From positions 74,982,290 through 75,046,289 of the forward strand of contig NC_092048.1 of NCBI RefSeq assembly GCF_003086295.3: a DNA stretch of 64,000 bases, in the 5' to 3' direction. This DNA is from Arachis hypogaea (taxonomy: Eukaryota; Streptophyta; Magnoliopsida; Fabales; Fabaceae). Positions 1-11,540 of the stretch are shown here, in pieces (the first letter of the stretch is position 1; each line of letters opens with the position of its first letter). Both the position numbers and the translations under genes were made by a program. A model generated the notes under the pieces. It saw only the letters and a program-made list of their open reading frames with translations, did no database searches and was not told the DNA's origin.

Positions 1-1316
1 AGAATAACTTGAGTTGTAGATGTCCAATTGAGGTGATTCCAAGTGGGTTAGAAAGCTGACATTCAGAGCTTTCCAATCATATATAATAGTCTCTATTGGG
101 CACAAAATTGGCAACGCGACAAGAGGACAAAGTAGCCCCCAAGAAGGGAGGTCCACGTTTGAGCTCACGTTTGACCTCAAATGTTGAGCCAAACATGGAT
201 GACAGCATCTTGGCCTAGCTGCATAATTTTACTCAAGTAACGTTTGAGTCAACGTTTGCCTCAAACGTTGGCTCAAACGTGAATGGTTCATGGCTTGGTT
301 CACTAATGGATTTCCTCCCAACACCAAGAGCAATCAACAGAGGCCACTATCAACCCAATTCCATCAAGGCTAAAGGCCCAATTCAAGGCTTAATGATCAT
401 TTGAAGAAAGTGTATAAATAGATTAGGATTTGAAGTTGTTGGGGAGCTTCCCTTTTAGTTTTTCAGAATAGCTTTCTTTTCATTTCTGCTCAGAGCTCAC
501 TTTTATTTTTTCTCAGCATTGTTGTTTAATTCAAGAGAATTTGGGAGGAGAATTGATCTCTCTTCCTCCTTGTTCTTGCCCAGCACTTTTTACTTTTCTT
601 GTCTTGGATTTTGGGTGGAGAATTGAAGAAATTCTGTTTCAATCTCACCTTGGGATCTTGTTTAATTTTATGCTTAATTGAATTTTAGTTTCGGTTCATT
701 GCTTTTCATCTACTTTCTTTGCAATTTACAATTTCCTTTGCAATTGTTCTTGTTGGATCTAGGAAGGCATTGAGATCTAGACTTGGTTTTCTAGTCTCTT
801 GGGTCCTGAGATCCGAATTCCCCATTTCCCATTCCCTGTTTTGCTCATTTATAATTCTGTTTCTAGATCTGATTAAATCCAAGTGTTCTTCTATTCCTCT
901 GCTTGTTGCAATTTTACATTTCCTTGTTTAATTTCTGCAAATCCAACTCCCCATTCCCTTTACAATTCAAGTCATTTACATTTCTTGCACTTTAAGATTT
1001 TGCAATTTACATTTCTTGCATTCTAAGTTTCTGCCATTTAATTTCTTGTTCTTTAAGATTCAGCACTTTTATTTTCCGTTCTCTTTAATTTTCTGCAATT
1101 TACCCCTCTCCCTTTACTTTTCATGCAATTTAATTTCTGTTAATCACAAATCACTCAACCAACACTTGATTCGCTTGACTAAATCAACCACTAAACTAAA
1201 ATTGCTCAATCCTTCAATCCCTGTGGGATCGACCTCACTCACGTGAGTTATTATTACTTGATGCGACCCGGTGCACTTGCCGGTGAGTTTTGTGTCGGAT
1301 CGTTTTCCGCACATCA
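1..1316 (+). repeat. 5' LTR of element A (partial)
   Basis: This matches 9230-10556 almost base for base and ends in CACATCA at 1316, next to the primer site. Compared with the 3' copy it lacks 11 bp near 140, where a short direct repeat (AGAAG) flanks the lost bases. It contains the TATA box, a T-rich leader and the U5 end. Only the last few CAAACGT palindromes of the U3 array are inside the window (150-280). Confidence 0.93.
413..421 (+). promoter_or_regulatory. LTR TATA box, element A 5' LTR
   Basis: TATAAATAG lies just downstream of the palindrome-rich U3 part and upstream of a T-rich leader. The same site recurs at 9653 in the 3' LTR and at matching places in the LTRs of element C. It is the likely core promoter for genomic RNA. 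The start site itself cannot be read from sequence. Confidence 0.7.
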
Positions 1317-1322
1317 AGTTTT

Positions 1323-1340
1323 TGGCGCCGTTGCCGGGGA
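1323..1340 (+). other. Primer binding site, tRNA-Asp type
   Basis: TGGCGCCGTTGCCGGGGA begins 6 nt after the LTR end. It is complementary to the 3' end of plant tRNA-Asp (GTC), including the CCA tail. This is the minus-strand priming site. The same 18 bases occur in element C (52178) and, on the - strand, in element B (23542-23559). Confidence 0.92.
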
Positions 1341-1506
1341 TTGATTAGATTGACAATGATTACGTGAAGTGGAGATCTAGATCAAGCATTTTTTCTTTTC
1401 TAAATCGTGGACTAATCCACTAACTGTTCGAATTTTTGCTTAAACTAAACTTTATTCTAGCAATAGATTGAAGTGATTTTGTTGGTGTTTCTTTTGTTTT
1501 GTTTGT

Positions 1507-2857
1507 ATGTCAGGTACAGGGAGATCCGTTCCTGTTTTATCTGAAGCTGACCAGAGAACTCTTAGAAGGTTAAGAAGAGCCGAAAGAGGGAAAAATATTG
1601 TTGGAGAAGAAGAATCTGAGGAAGAATACCACGAGATGGAAGGAGATACATCTAATCCAGGAGGAGGAGTTAACAATCACCCACAACAGAGGAGAGTATT
1701 GGCCTCCTACACCTTTGCAAATGCTAGACATTGTGGAAGCAGCATTCTCACCCCTAATGTCAATGCAAATAACTTTGAACTAAAGCCACAACTCATCACA
1801 TTGGTCCAGAATAACTGCTCATTTGGGGGAGGACCATTGGAGGATCCAAATCAACATCTATCTACCTTCTTAAGGATTTGTGACACTGTCAAATCCAATG
1901 GCGTGAATCCTGAAACCTACAAGCTTCTGCTGTTCCCGTTCTCATTAAGGGACAAGGCCGCACAATGGCTTGAAACTTTTCCCCAAGGAAGTATCACTAG
2001 TTGGGATGACTTGGTGACTAAATTTCTAGCCAAATTCTATCCACCCCAAAGAGTCATCAGGCTGAAAACCGAGGTGCAGACATTCACACAATTAGATGCC
2101 GAATCCTTGTATGAAGCATGGGAGAGGTACAAAGCCTTAATCAGAAAATGTCCCCCAGAGATGTTCAATGAATGGGACGTGCTGCAAAATTTCTATGAAG
2201 GCCTGACATTGAAATCTCAAGAGGCATTAGATCATTCTGCTGGAGGATCACTACAACTGATGAAAACTGCTGAGGAAGCCCAGAATCTTGTTGACATGGT
2301 GGCCAACAATCAATACTTCTTTGCTCATCAAAGAAACGCCAACCATCACAAAAGAGAGGAGTAATGGAGCTAGAAGGAGTAGACTCAATCTTGGCTCAAA
2401 ACAAGATGATGTAGCAGCAAATTCAACAACAATTTGAGCAAATGGCCAAGAGGATTGATAGCCTCCAAGTTGCAGCAGTTAACACAAGCCAACCATCATC
2501 CACATGGGTGCAAAATGAAGAGACTCAAGAGGAGCAGCAGCAAGAACAAGTCCAGTACATGCACAACCAAAACTCTGGACAGAATGAAGTGTATGGAGAC
2601 ACATACAATCCATCCTGGAAGAACCAACCGAACCTCAGATGGGGAGACAATCACAGCCAGAACCAACAACCATGGCAGAGGAACTCAAACCAAAACACTT
2701 CAAGAAACAACCAAAACCACAACCAGCAGCAAACTAACAAAACCCTTACAGAAAACCTCAAAACAACTACTCCAACCCCAACCATTATCAATCCAATAAC
2801 CAACCCACCAACCAAAATGCCTACCATCCACCAACCACACCTCACAACCCACCACAA
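1507..2857 (+). pseudogene. gag: gag of element A, broken
   Basis: This encodes the capsid/nucleocapsid polyprotein of the element. The first block opens with ATG at 1507 and includes the Retrotrans_gag region (about 1840-2290), with the typical SLRDKAAQWLETFP and WDDLVTKFLAKFYPP stretches. Compared with element C, one base is missing near 2337, so the first frame stops at 2364. A CAG codon has become TAG near 2412, and a further base is missing near 2737. The Gln/Asn-rich tail (2442-2857) is read in the second frame. The two losses move the frame from 1 to 0 to 2, which is exactly the pol frame, so gag and pol were originally one continuous reading frame. I see no zinc knuckle. Gag from this copy would end before protease. 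Confidence 0.88.
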
Positions 2858-5800
2858 GTGTCACCAGAATCTCAAAGAATCACTAACTTGGAAAAATTGA
2901 TGGATAAGATGTGGAAGCACCAAGAAATGACAACCAAGAACCATGAAGCTTCCATGAAGAGCTTAGAGAGGCAGATTGGGCAAATCTCCAAACAGATTTC
3001 TGTTGAGAAACCTTCAAGCTCACTTCCGAGTGACACCATTCCTAATCCAAAAGAAGAGTGCAAAGCTATACAATTATGGAGTGGAAAAACATTGATAGAC
3101 AACAACAAGGAGGTAACCAAGAAGCCTTTGGATAGCAACAAAGAATCATCAGAGAAAGGGGAAACTAGCAATGAAGGCATGACAACAAGAAGAAGTGCCC
3201 CAGAGAAGCTCAAAGAGAAAGACAACCAGCCACATAGTTCAAAGGAAGTGATTCAGGGACAGCAGCAAGTGGAGAAGAGCATTACACCCCCACTACCATA
3301 CCCTCAGAGGTTCAACAAAGAAACCAAAGATCAACACTTCCACAAATTCCTGAAAACTTTCAAGAAGCTAGAAATCAATATTCCCTTGGCCGAAGCATTG
3401 GAACAGATGCCCTTATATGCCAAGTTCTTGAAGGAACTCATTAACAAGAAAAGAAGTTGGCTTGAGAAGGAAACCATTATGCTCACTGAAGAATGTAGCG
3501 CTGTGATCCAGATGGGTATCCTACCAAAGCTCAAAGACCCAGGGAGTTTTGTAGTCTCATGCACCATAGGCAAGATAACATTGGAAAATGCTCTATGTGA
3601 TTTAGGTGCCAGCATCAACTTGATGCCTCTGTCACTGATGAGAAAGCTTGCTATAGAAGAAGTCAAACCCACCAGGATGTCACTAGTAATGGCCGATAGA
3701 TCAATCAAGATACCCAATGGAATTGTAGAAAATTTACTAGTGAAGGTTGGAAAGTTTATCTTCCCTGCAGACTTCGTAATCTTAGACACAGAAGGGGAAG
3801 GAAACAACTCAATCATTTTGGAGAGACCGTTTCTAGCCACAGCAAGAACCACGATTGACGTGGAGAAGGGAGAAATGACCTTCAGGGTGCATAATGAACA
3901 AATGGTAATCAATGTCTTCAAATCAATGCAACACCCCTCAGAGCAAGAGAACTACGTGAATGTGGATATGATAGAAGGGCTGGTAGAAGAAATGTTTGAA
4001 GAAGACTATTTGGAGCATCAGGAAGAACAAGGAGAGGAAGTGGTAGAAATATCTATTGAAGACAAGAAAGAGGATAAACCAAAACAGGAGTTGAAGCCTC
4101 TCCCTCCTCACCTCAAGTACGTGTTTCTTGGGGAAGCCGAGGAACTGCCAGTGATCATAAATTCCTCCTTGAACATGGATGAAGAAGCAAGTTTGATTGA
4201 GGTATTAAAAGCTCACAAAATAGCTTTGGGGTGGACAATTGAGGACATCAAAGGCATCAGCCCTGCTATTTGTATGCACAAAATATTATTGGAGGAAGAA
4301 TCAAAACCTGTGGTTCAACCTCAAAGAAGACTCAACCCAACCATGAAAGAGGTGGTTCAAAAAAAAGTGATGAAGCTATGGAATGCGGGGATAATTTTCC
4401 CAATCTCAGACAGTTCTTGGGTGAGTCCGGTACAAGTTGTGCTAAAAAAGGGAGGAATGACAGTCATCACCAATGAGAAGAATGAATTGATCCCCACTCG
4501 GACAGTGACTGGGTGGAGAATGTGTATAGACTACAGGAGATTGAATGATGCAACAAGAAAAGATCATTTCCCTCTACCCTTCATTGATCAAATGTTAGAA
4601 AGACTAGCGGGCCATGCTTACTATTGTTTCCTGGATGGGTACTCTGGATACAATCAAATAGTGGTGGACCCCAAGGATCAAGAGAAGACATCCTTCACAT
4701 GCCCATTTGGAATTTTCGCCTATAGGAGGATGCCCTTTGGGCTGTGCAACGCACCAGCCACTTTTCAAAGGTGCATGCTTTCCATCTTTTCTGATATGGT
4801 GGAAAAATTCTTAGAAGTCTTCATGGATGATTTTTCTGTTTTCGGAAATTCATTTAACACTTGCTTGCATAACTTAACTCTTGTTTTGAAAAGATGCCAA
4901 GAAACTAATTTAGTGTTGAATTGGGAAAAATGCCATTTCATGGTTCCGGAAGAAATAGTTCTTGGGCATAAAGTGTCATGTAAAGGTATAGAAGTTGATA
5001 AAGCTAAAATAGAAGTTATTGAAAAACTCCCTATACCTGTTAATGTGAAAGCAGTAAAGAGTTTTCTTGGGCATGCTAGGTTCTACAGAAGGTTCATCAA
5101 AGATTTTTCAAAAATAGCAAAACCATTGAGCAACTTACTAATGAATGATACTCCCTTCATCTTTGATGACACTTGTAAACATGCCTTTGAAACTCTCAAG
5201 AGAAAGCTCATTACAGCACAAATCATCACACCTCCTGATTGGAATTTACCTTTTGAACTTATGTGCGATGCAAGTAACCTTGCTATTGGTGCTGTACTGG
5301 GGCAAAAGAAAGACAAATTGCATCATGTCATATATAATGCTAGCAAGGTGTTGAATGAAACACAGAAAAATTATACCACCACTGAAAAAGAACTGTTAGC
5401 AATTGTATATGCATTTGATAAGTTTAGACAATACTTGATCGGTTCAAAAGTTATAGTGTACACTGACCATTCTGCTCTCAAGTATTTAATGTCTAAACAG
5501 GATTCAAAGCCAAGGCTTATTAGGTGGGTGTTGCTGCTACAAGAATTTGATATTGAAGTTAGGGATAGAAAGGGAAGTGAAAATCAAGTAGCAGATCATC
5601 TATCAAGAGTGCCACAAGAAGCCAAGCAAGATAAACCACAGCAAGTAAATGAGAACTTCCCTGATGAATATTTATTCCAAGTTCAACAAACACCTTGGTT
5701 TGCGGACATAGCAAACTATAAGGTAGGAAGGAAGATACCTCAAGAATTTTCCAAGCAACAAATGAAGAAACTGATCAATGAAGCAAGGAAATTCCTGTGG

Positions 5801-6973
5801 GATGAACCCTTCCTATTCAAGAGATGCTCTGATGGAATGATTAGGAGGTGTGTCCCTGAAAATGAAGTGAAGGACATATTGTGGCATTGCCATGGCTCAG
5901 CATATGGTGGACACTTTGGACCAGAAAGAACAGCTGCAAAGGTACTACAGAGTGGGTTTTATTGGCCAACTATGTTTAAGGATGCCAGAGAGTTCGTTCA
6001 CAAATGCAATGAATGTCAAAGAGCTGGAGGATTGACAAAAAGAAATGAGATGCCTCAAAATTTCATCTTGGAAGTAGAGCTATTTGACCTATGGGGCATT
6101 GATTTCATGGGACCTTTTCCCCCTTCCTACTCGTTCAGATATATCTTGGTTGCAGTCGAGTATGTCTCAAAGTGGGTGGAAGCCATAGCCACAACCACCT
6201 GTGATGCACAGATTGTCCTCCAATTCCTTAAGAAGCACATCTTCACAAGATATGGAGTATCCAAGGGTCTTGTTAGTGATGGTGGTGGTCACTTTTGCAG
6301 CAAACAAATGGAGAAACTCCTCCAAAAATATGGAGTGATCCACAAAGTAGCCACACCATACCACCCTCAAACCAATGGCCAGGCTGAATTAGCAAATAGG
6401 GAGTTGAAGAAGATCTTAGAAAAGACAGTGGGAAGCACAAGAAAAGATTGGGCGAGGAAGCTAGAAGATGCACTTTGGGCATACAGGACAGCTTTCAAAA
6501 CTCCCATTGGAAAGTCACCCTTTCAGCTATTGTATGGAAAATCATGCCACCTTCCTGTAGAGCTTGAACACAGAGCTTTTTGGGCCACTAAACTCCTCAA
6601 TCTTGACTCCCAAGCTGCGGGAGAGAAAAGGTTGCTACAACTGAATGAACTAGATGAATTCAGGCTAGAAGCTTATGAGAGTGCTAAGATATACAAGGAA
6701 AGAGTTAAGAGGTGGCATGATAAGAAAATCATAAAGAAGGAGTTCAAGCCAGGACAGCAAGTGCTCTTGTATAACTCAAGGCTCAAAATCTTCCCTGGCA
6801 AGCTCAAGTCCAAATGGACAGGTCCATATCTAGTAACAAAAGTCTTTCCTTATGGAGGTCTTGAGCTGCTAGATGAGGCCACACAGAGCCACTTCACAGC
6901 AAATGGACATAGAGCAAAGCCTTATTTAGGAGACCAATGGGACAAGGAAAAGGAAGTTCAGTACCTGAGCTGA
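2858..6973 (+). CDS. pol: pol of element A: protease, RT, RNase H, integrase (open frame)
   Basis: About 1371 codons are open without interruption. The frame enters from gag; no ATG marks its start, as expected for a polyprotein. Domains in order: aspartic protease at residues about 240-345 (CDLGASINL; the usual ILGRPF motif reads ILERPF, a Gly to Glu change); RT at about 490-730 (MCIDYRRLN, then FMDD at about 653); RNase H at about 795-915 (CDAS, YTDHS, ADHLSR); integrase with an HHCC zinc finger (GGHFGPERT to CNECQ), catalytic Asp in WGIDFMGPF, Asp in SDGGGHF and Glu in QAELANRE; and a C-terminal region with WTGPYLV at about 1320. The catalytic residues I can see are kept. The protease Gly to Glu change could matter. 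With gag broken, translation would need another initiation route. Confidence 0.92.
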   Translation: MSPESQRITNLEKLMDKMWKHQEMTTKNHEASMKSLERQIGQISKQISVEKPSSSLPSDTIPNPKEECKAIQLWSGKTLIDNNKEVTKKPLDSNKESSEKGETSNEGMTTRRSAPEKLKEKDNQPHSSKEVIQGQQQVEKSITPPLPYPQRFNKETKDQHFHKFLKTFKKLEINIPLAEALEQMPLYAKFLKELINKKRSWLEKETIMLTEECSAVIQMGILPKLKDPGSFVVSCTIGKITLENALCDLGASINLMPLSLMRKLAIEEVKPTRMSLVMADRSIKIPNGIVENLLVKVGKFIFPADFVILDTEGEGNNSIILERPFLATARTTIDVEKGEMTFRVHNEQMVINVFKSMQHPSEQENYVNVDMIEGLVEEMFEEDYLEHQEEQGEEVVEISIEDKKEDKPKQELKPLPPHLKYVFLGEAEELPVIINSSLNMDEEASLIEVLKAHKIALGWTIEDIKGISPAICMHKILLEEESKPVVQPQRRLNPTMKEVVQKKVMKLWNAGIIFPISDSSWVSPVQVVLKKGGMTVITNEKNELIPTRTVTGWRMCIDYRRLNDATRKDHFPLPFIDQMLERLAGHAYYCFLDGYSGYNQIVVDPKDQEKTSFTCPFGIFAYRRMPFGLCNAPATFQRCMLSIFSDMVEKFLEVFMDDFSVFGNSFNTCLHNLTLVLKRCQETNLVLNWEKCHFMVPEEIVLGHKVSCKGIEVDKAKIEVIEKLPIPVNVKAVKSFLGHARFYRRFIKDFSKIAKPLSNLLMNDTPFIFDDTCKHAFETLKRKLITAQIITPPDWNLPFELMCDASNLAIGAVLGQKKDKLHHVIYNASKVLNETQKNYTTTEKELLAIVYAFDKFRQYLIGSKVIVYTDHSALKYLMSKQDSKPRLIRWVLLLQEFDIEVRDRKGSENQVADHLSRVPQEAKQDKPQQVNENFPDEYLFQVQQTPWFADIANYKVGRKIPQEFSKQQMKKLINEARKFLWDEPFLFKRCSDGMIRRCVPENEVKDILWHCHGSAYGGHFGPERTAAKVLQSGFYWPTMFKDAREFVHKCNECQRAGGLTKRNEMPQNFILEVELFDLWGIDFMGPFPPSYSFRYILVAVEYVSKWVEAIATTTCDAQIVLQFLKKHIFTRYGVSKGLVSDGGGHFCSKQMEKLLQKYGVIHKVATPYHPQTNGQAELANRELKKILEKTVGSTRKDWARKLEDALWAYRTAFKTPIGKSPFQLLYGKSCHLPVELEHRAFWATKLLNLDSQAAGEKRLLQLNELDEFRLEAYESAKIYKERVKRWHDKKIIKKEFKPGQQVLLYNSRLKIFPGKLKSKWTGPYLVTKVFPYGGLELLDEATQSHFTANGHRAKPYLGDQWDKEKEVQYLS

Positions 6974-6985
6974 ACAAACACAGAG

Positions 6986-7035
6986 AATGTCAAGCTAGTG
7001 ACATTAAAAGAGTGCTTATTGGGAGGCAACACAAT
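6986..7035 (+). other. Two stem-loops just after the pol stop (element A)
   Basis: Stem 1 at 6986-7005 pairs AATGTCA with TGACATT around the loop AGCTAG. Stem 2 at 7018-7035 pairs ATTGGG with CACAAT (one mismatch) around the loop AGGCAA. Element C has both stems (55236-55251 and 55266-55283), and element B has stem 2 on the - strand (16953-16970). The loop AGGCAA is unchanged in all three. The structure is inferred from complementarity. Confidence 0.7.
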
Positions 7036-8520
7036 CTGAGGTAGTTTTCTTTTCATAGCCTTTTCAATAAAAATGTCGAATGATTGGTATGCATTGCAAG
7101 AAGCTAAGTTTGGTGTTGCACACCAAAACAATTTAAGGGAGAATGAAGGACTCTAAGTTTGGTGTTCCACCAAAACATCATTTAAAAGCACATTCTCACT
7201 TCTTGCGTAATACTAGCTCCAGGCAATCAAACAGATCATTCAACTACTTAATTGCTCTCTAGTTTAACCCCATAACCTTTAGCAAGAGCACAAGATTTTA
7301 CACATAGTAACTTGTTGCATCAGAGAAAGTGGCAAGGAACTAAATTTGGTGTCCCCACACCAAATTAAATCCAAAAGCCGCACTCAATTTATGCATACTA
7401 ATCAGTCACCCAAAGGGCTTGGAAAGCAAGCAACTTTTGAGAATTGTGCAGGGAACTAACCACAAATTGAAGACATTACGCACCATGACGCAAAAAGGGA
7501 ACAACAGAAAGGAAGACAAAAGAACTGCAAACCAATAGGTTATATCTATACTTAACTTCTGCTATTGAGAAATGCTATGATTTATATCTTGCTAAAGTGT
7601 TCAGCTAGTACAAGTAAAAAAAAAAAAAAAATTTAAGCTGGTCTAAGTGTGTGCTTGTGTGGTTACTTTCACTTAACTAATGCATGCTTTGTCCCCTGCA
7701 TCTTTTCAATTCAATAAAAGAAATGTTTGAAACATGAAGTAAGATGGTTCATTGTTAGCTAGAAGTCAAATAATAGTAAGTGGTGGCATATATGTGTGAT
7801 TGTGTGGCAACTCACTATCAGTGAATAAAAGGAATAGATTGTTATCTCAAAGAAGAAAGCAGCTCACTGTCTATGAATCTCAATCAAATAAAAGTCCTTG
7901 TGTGAAAAGAAAAACAAAAAGAGAAAAGAAAAAGCCAAAAATGGCAACAGAACAAAAGAAAAATAAAAAGAAACAAAGCCAGACACCAATAGCTTGAACC
8001 TTAGAATATATGCCTGTGGTGTCTTTGTATTGGGATCTGCTTGGATTATTAAGTTCTTTGGAGTGCATCAACACTTGGTGACTTGGGTTAACTAACCCGG
8101 GATCATCAACTGAAAATCCATTATCAAGAGCAACCTAACTACAAGGCATTTAGTAACCCAAAGAGGTATTGGGCATCAATGTTCTAAGAAGGAATGTGAG
8201 CCAAGTGTCTATAGTGAATAATGTGTCAAGCATAAGTAAAGAAAAGAGCTTGTTACACATGACACTGAACTAAAGCTTATAGAAAAATAGTAACCAAGGA
8301 CAAAGGAATAATGAGAGGTCATAGCAGTGTATTGTTGATGCTTAAAGGAAACTTTCTAGGCCTAAATGTCAATAAAAAGTGGATAAGTTACATATCTACA
8401 TAAAACCCCATGAACTACCAATAATATTCTGCTAACATGAGCATTCTCTTTTGTTTTCATTCTTTCTTCTTAATAATTCTTTTCTTGCTTAGGGACAAGC
8501 AAGCTTTAAGTTTGGTGTTG
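7036..8520 (+). other. Non-coding 3' spacer of element A with AAGTTTGGTGT motifs and the PPT position
   Basis: I see no believable coding region here. The motif TAAGTTTGGTGTTG occurs at 7105, 7154 (shorter) and 7341 (variant), and again at 8507-8520 directly against the 3' LTR, where the polypurine tract should be. An A-run lies at about 7617. From about 7638 the spacer is close to 58030-58921 of element C. The part before that is unique to A and stands where C carries its extra ORF. Confidence 0.75.
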
Positions 8521-10556
8521 TGATGACAAGTCATCTTAGCCTAGTTTCACTAGTCTTTTTCTCTTGTTTTCATTTAGTTTTATGCACTTTCTTGCATTAT
8601 AAATTAGCCATTTGAATTGGAATTACATGGTTTCCTTAAAATCAATCAACCACCTTTTAATTGATACAAAATTATGAGGTTCAAGCTAACTTTAGTTGAT
8701 AATTAATTGATTTATAAACCTTGTGAATTTTCCGATACTTTGATTGGTTGTTTTGATTACTTGTAGGTGAAGAAAGGAAACAAAAGGTGTGCCAACATTA
8801 TGGAAGAAGGTTGCAAGAATGGGTTTGAGAAAATGGAATTCACGTTTGAGCTAACGTTTGCCTCAAACGTCAACTCAAACGTGAGTAGCAGTTGAAGAAC
8901 ACCCTGGGGAAAAGCCAACGTTTGCGCCAACGTTTGCCTCAAATGTTGAGGTCAAACGTTGGCTGAAGAATGAAGCTCCTGGAAAGCAACGTTTGAGCCA
9001 ACGTTTGCCTCAAACGTGAGGTCAAACGTTGGCTCCAAAAGAGAAGGGAATTGAAGCTCCTGGGAAGGCAACGTTTGCGCCAACGTTTGCCTCAAACGTG
9101 AGGTCAAACGTTGGCGCCAAAGAGAAGAGAAATGGCACCCCTGGAGGCAGCAACGTTTGAGCCAACGTTTGACTCAAACGTGAGGTCAAACGTTGGCACC
9201 AAACAGCATGAAGGGGCATACTTCAAACAAGAATAACTTGAGTTGTAGATGTCCAATTTAGGTGATTCCAAGTGGGTTAGAAAGCTGACATTCAGAGCTT
9301 TCCAACCATATATAATAGTCTCTATTGGGCACAAAATTGGCAACGCGACAAGAGGACAAAGTAGCCCCCAAGAAGCATACAAGAAGGGAGGTCCACGTTT
9401 GAGCTCACGTTTGACCTCAAACGTTGAGCCAAACGTGGATGACAGCATCTTGGCCTAGCTGCATAATTTTACTCAAGTAACGTTTGAGTCAACGTTTGCC
9501 TCAAACGTTGGCTCAAACGTGAATGGTTCATGGCTTGGTTCACTAATGGATTTCCTCCCAACACCAAGAGCAATCAACAGAGGCCACTATCAACCCAATT
9601 CCATCAAGGCTAAAGGCCCAATTCAAGGCTTAATGATCATTTGAAGAAAGTGTATAAATAGCTTAGGATTTGAAGTTTTTGGGGAGCTTCCCTTTTAGTT
9701 TTTCAGAATAGCTTTCTTTTCAGTTCTGCTCAGAGCTCACTTTTATTTTTTCTCAGCATTGTTGTTTAATTCAAGAGAATTTGGGAGGAGAATTGATCTC
9801 TCTTCCTCCTTGTTCTTGCCCAGCACTTTTTACTTTTCTTGTCTTGGATTTTGGGTGGAGAATTGAAGAAATTCTGTTTCAATCTCACCTTGGGATCTTG
9901 TTTAATTTTATGCTTAATTGAATTTCAGTTTCGGTTCATTGCTTTTCATCTACTTTCTTTGCAATTTACAATTTCCTTTGCAATTGTTCTTGTTGGATCT
10001 AGGAAGGCATTGAGATCTAGACTTGGTTTTCTAGTCTCTTGGGTCCTGAGATCCGAATTCCCCATTTCCCATTCCCTGTTTTGCTCATTTACAATTCTGT
10101 TTCTAGATCTGATTAAATCCAAGTGTTCTTCTATTCCTCTGCTTGTTGCAATTTTACATTTCCTTGTTTAATTTCTGCGAATCCAACTCCCCATTCCCTT
10201 TACAATTCAAGTCATTTACATTTCTTGCACTTTAAGATTTTGCAATTTACATTTCTTGCAGTCTAAGTTTCTGCCATTTAATTTCTTGTTCTTTAAGATT
10301 CAGCACTTTTATTTTCCGTTCTCTTTAATTTTCTGCAATTTACCCCTCTCCCTTTACTTTTCATGCAATTTAATTTCTGTTAATCACAAATCACTCAACC
10401 AACACTTGATTCGCTTGACTAAATCAACCACTAAACTAAAATTTCTCAATCCTTCAATCCCTGTGGGATCGACCTCACTCACGTGAGTTATTATTACTTG
10501 ATGCGACCCGGTGCACTTACCGGTGAGTTTTGTGTCGGATCGTTTTCCGCACATCA
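8521..10556 (+). repeat. 3' LTR of element A (complete, about 2036 bp)
   Basis: It begins TGATGACAAG and ends CACATCA, giving the TG...CA ends of an LTR. U3 (8840-9530) is filled with CCAACGTTTG and CAAACGTTGG arms. Four related units start at 8927, 8998, 9080 and 9162, the last three at an exact 82-bp spacing. The TATA box is at 9653. The downstream flank starts AGAAC; the matching left flank is off-window. Confidence 0.93.
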
Positions 10557-11089
10557 AGAACTAACCAGATCTGTAACTTATCAAATCAATTTCTAACCAA
10601 TTTCTGCTTATCAACCTTACTTTTCTTGTTTTGGAGTCAAGCAATTCTGCTGTGTACTAACATATTCTTTATTGTTGTTGATTATATTTCGTTGATTATA
10701 ATTTTGTTGATTCAGGCAGATTATTCAATAGTGTAATATATTATTGTTTTATATTATTGTTGTTCTAGATGGCTTCATCAAATATACCATCAGAAACACC
10801 ATCCTCCTAAATTTTGTTGGCAGATCATTCAAATTTTGTTGATACATTGTAATATATGTAGGTTTAATGGTTGATTGATGCTTTTGTTTTTCTTATTATT
10901 AGTGTTTAGGGTTAATTTGTTGCTGTTTTTATACCATTATGGTGAATTGCAGAAGCAGACAGAACCAGCATCTGCTCCCTTGAGTGATGGTGGTGGGGAT
11001 CTTCTTGTTTCGGCCATTAGTTCAGTTGGTCAGTTTCTCAGGTGAGCTCCCTTTGACCCAGTTCTTTCAGACTTTCAGTGTCAATTTCA

Positions 11090-11460
11090 GAGTTGAAAGA
11101 GAATCATCCTGAGTTTGTGCTTGTTCTTGACACCAGTGGTGATAAGCTTCCTAATACATTCAACTTGGCGTACAAGAGTGTTCCTGTGCATGATGTAACT
11201 GTAGGATCATATATCCTTGTTGGTGCTGGTGAGGTAAGTTATGATAGAATCTATTGTTTACCTGCCTTGCATTAATTTTGAAGTTTAAATTGGTTGAATA
11301 TAATTATATCTGCAACCAACGGCTGGAGTTTGCACTTGTTCTTGACACCAGTGGTGATAAGCTTCCTAATACATTCAACTTGGCGTACAAGAGTGTTCCT
11401 GTGCATGATGTAACTGTAGGATCACATATCCTTGTTGGCGCTGGTGAGGTAAGTTATGAT
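11090..11460 (+). pseudogene. Unrecognised exon fragment, present twice in tandem
   Basis: An open stretch (about 11090-11235) encodes a peptide containing DTSGDKLPNTFNLAYKS and VTVGSYILVGAGE, and ends at a good splice donor (GAG/GTAAGT). The same piece with its donor recurs at about 11326-11450. I do not recognise the family. The next upstream open piece (10952-11041) could be joined only through a 29-nt gap, too short for a normal plant intron, so I read these as captured gene fragments and not a working gene. Confidence 0.45.
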
Positions 11461-11540
11461 AGAATCTATTGTTTACCTGCCTTGCATTAATTTTGAAGTT
11501 TGAATTGGTTGAATATAATTATACCTGCAATCAACGGCTG
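11111..11540. repeat. Tandem duplication, 215-bp unit, two copies
   Basis: Unit one is 11111-11325 and unit two is 11326-11540. Both end in the same GGCTG just before GAGTT. I count about 7 or 8 differences (near 3.5%), so the duplication is not very recent. It copies the exon-like piece together with its splice donor and part of the following intron. Confidence 0.85.

Larger units (their letters stand above)
1..10556 (+). mobile_element. Ty3/gypsy LTR retrotransposon A (Athila-like), 5' end cut by window
   Basis: The order is 5' LTR, tRNA-Asp primer site, gag, protease, RT, RNase H, integrase, non-coding spacer and 3' LTR, which is that of a plant Ty3/gypsy element. Position 1 corresponds to 9230 in the 3' LTR, so about 700 bp of 5' LTR lie off-window, and so does the left target duplication. 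Over the shared part I count about 13 substitutions in about 1316 bp plus one 11-bp indel, roughly 1%, so the insertion is recent. The pol frame is open but gag has two frameshifts and a nonsense codon, so this copy cannot make a complete Gag-Pol alone. The Athila-like assignment comes from the primer site and gag type and is inferred. Confidence 0.93.

Noticed and set aside
3331..3921. 196-codon - strand frame inside pol of element A
   Set aside because: It is the mirror of the sense pol frame and shows no domain.
7800..7997. Lys-rich 65-codon frame in the 3' spacer of A
   Set aside because: It is composed of A-rich low-complexity sequence, and the matching region of C does not keep the frame.
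10557..10561. AGAAC as the target duplication of element A
   Set aside because: The left flank is outside the window, so it cannot be confirmed.
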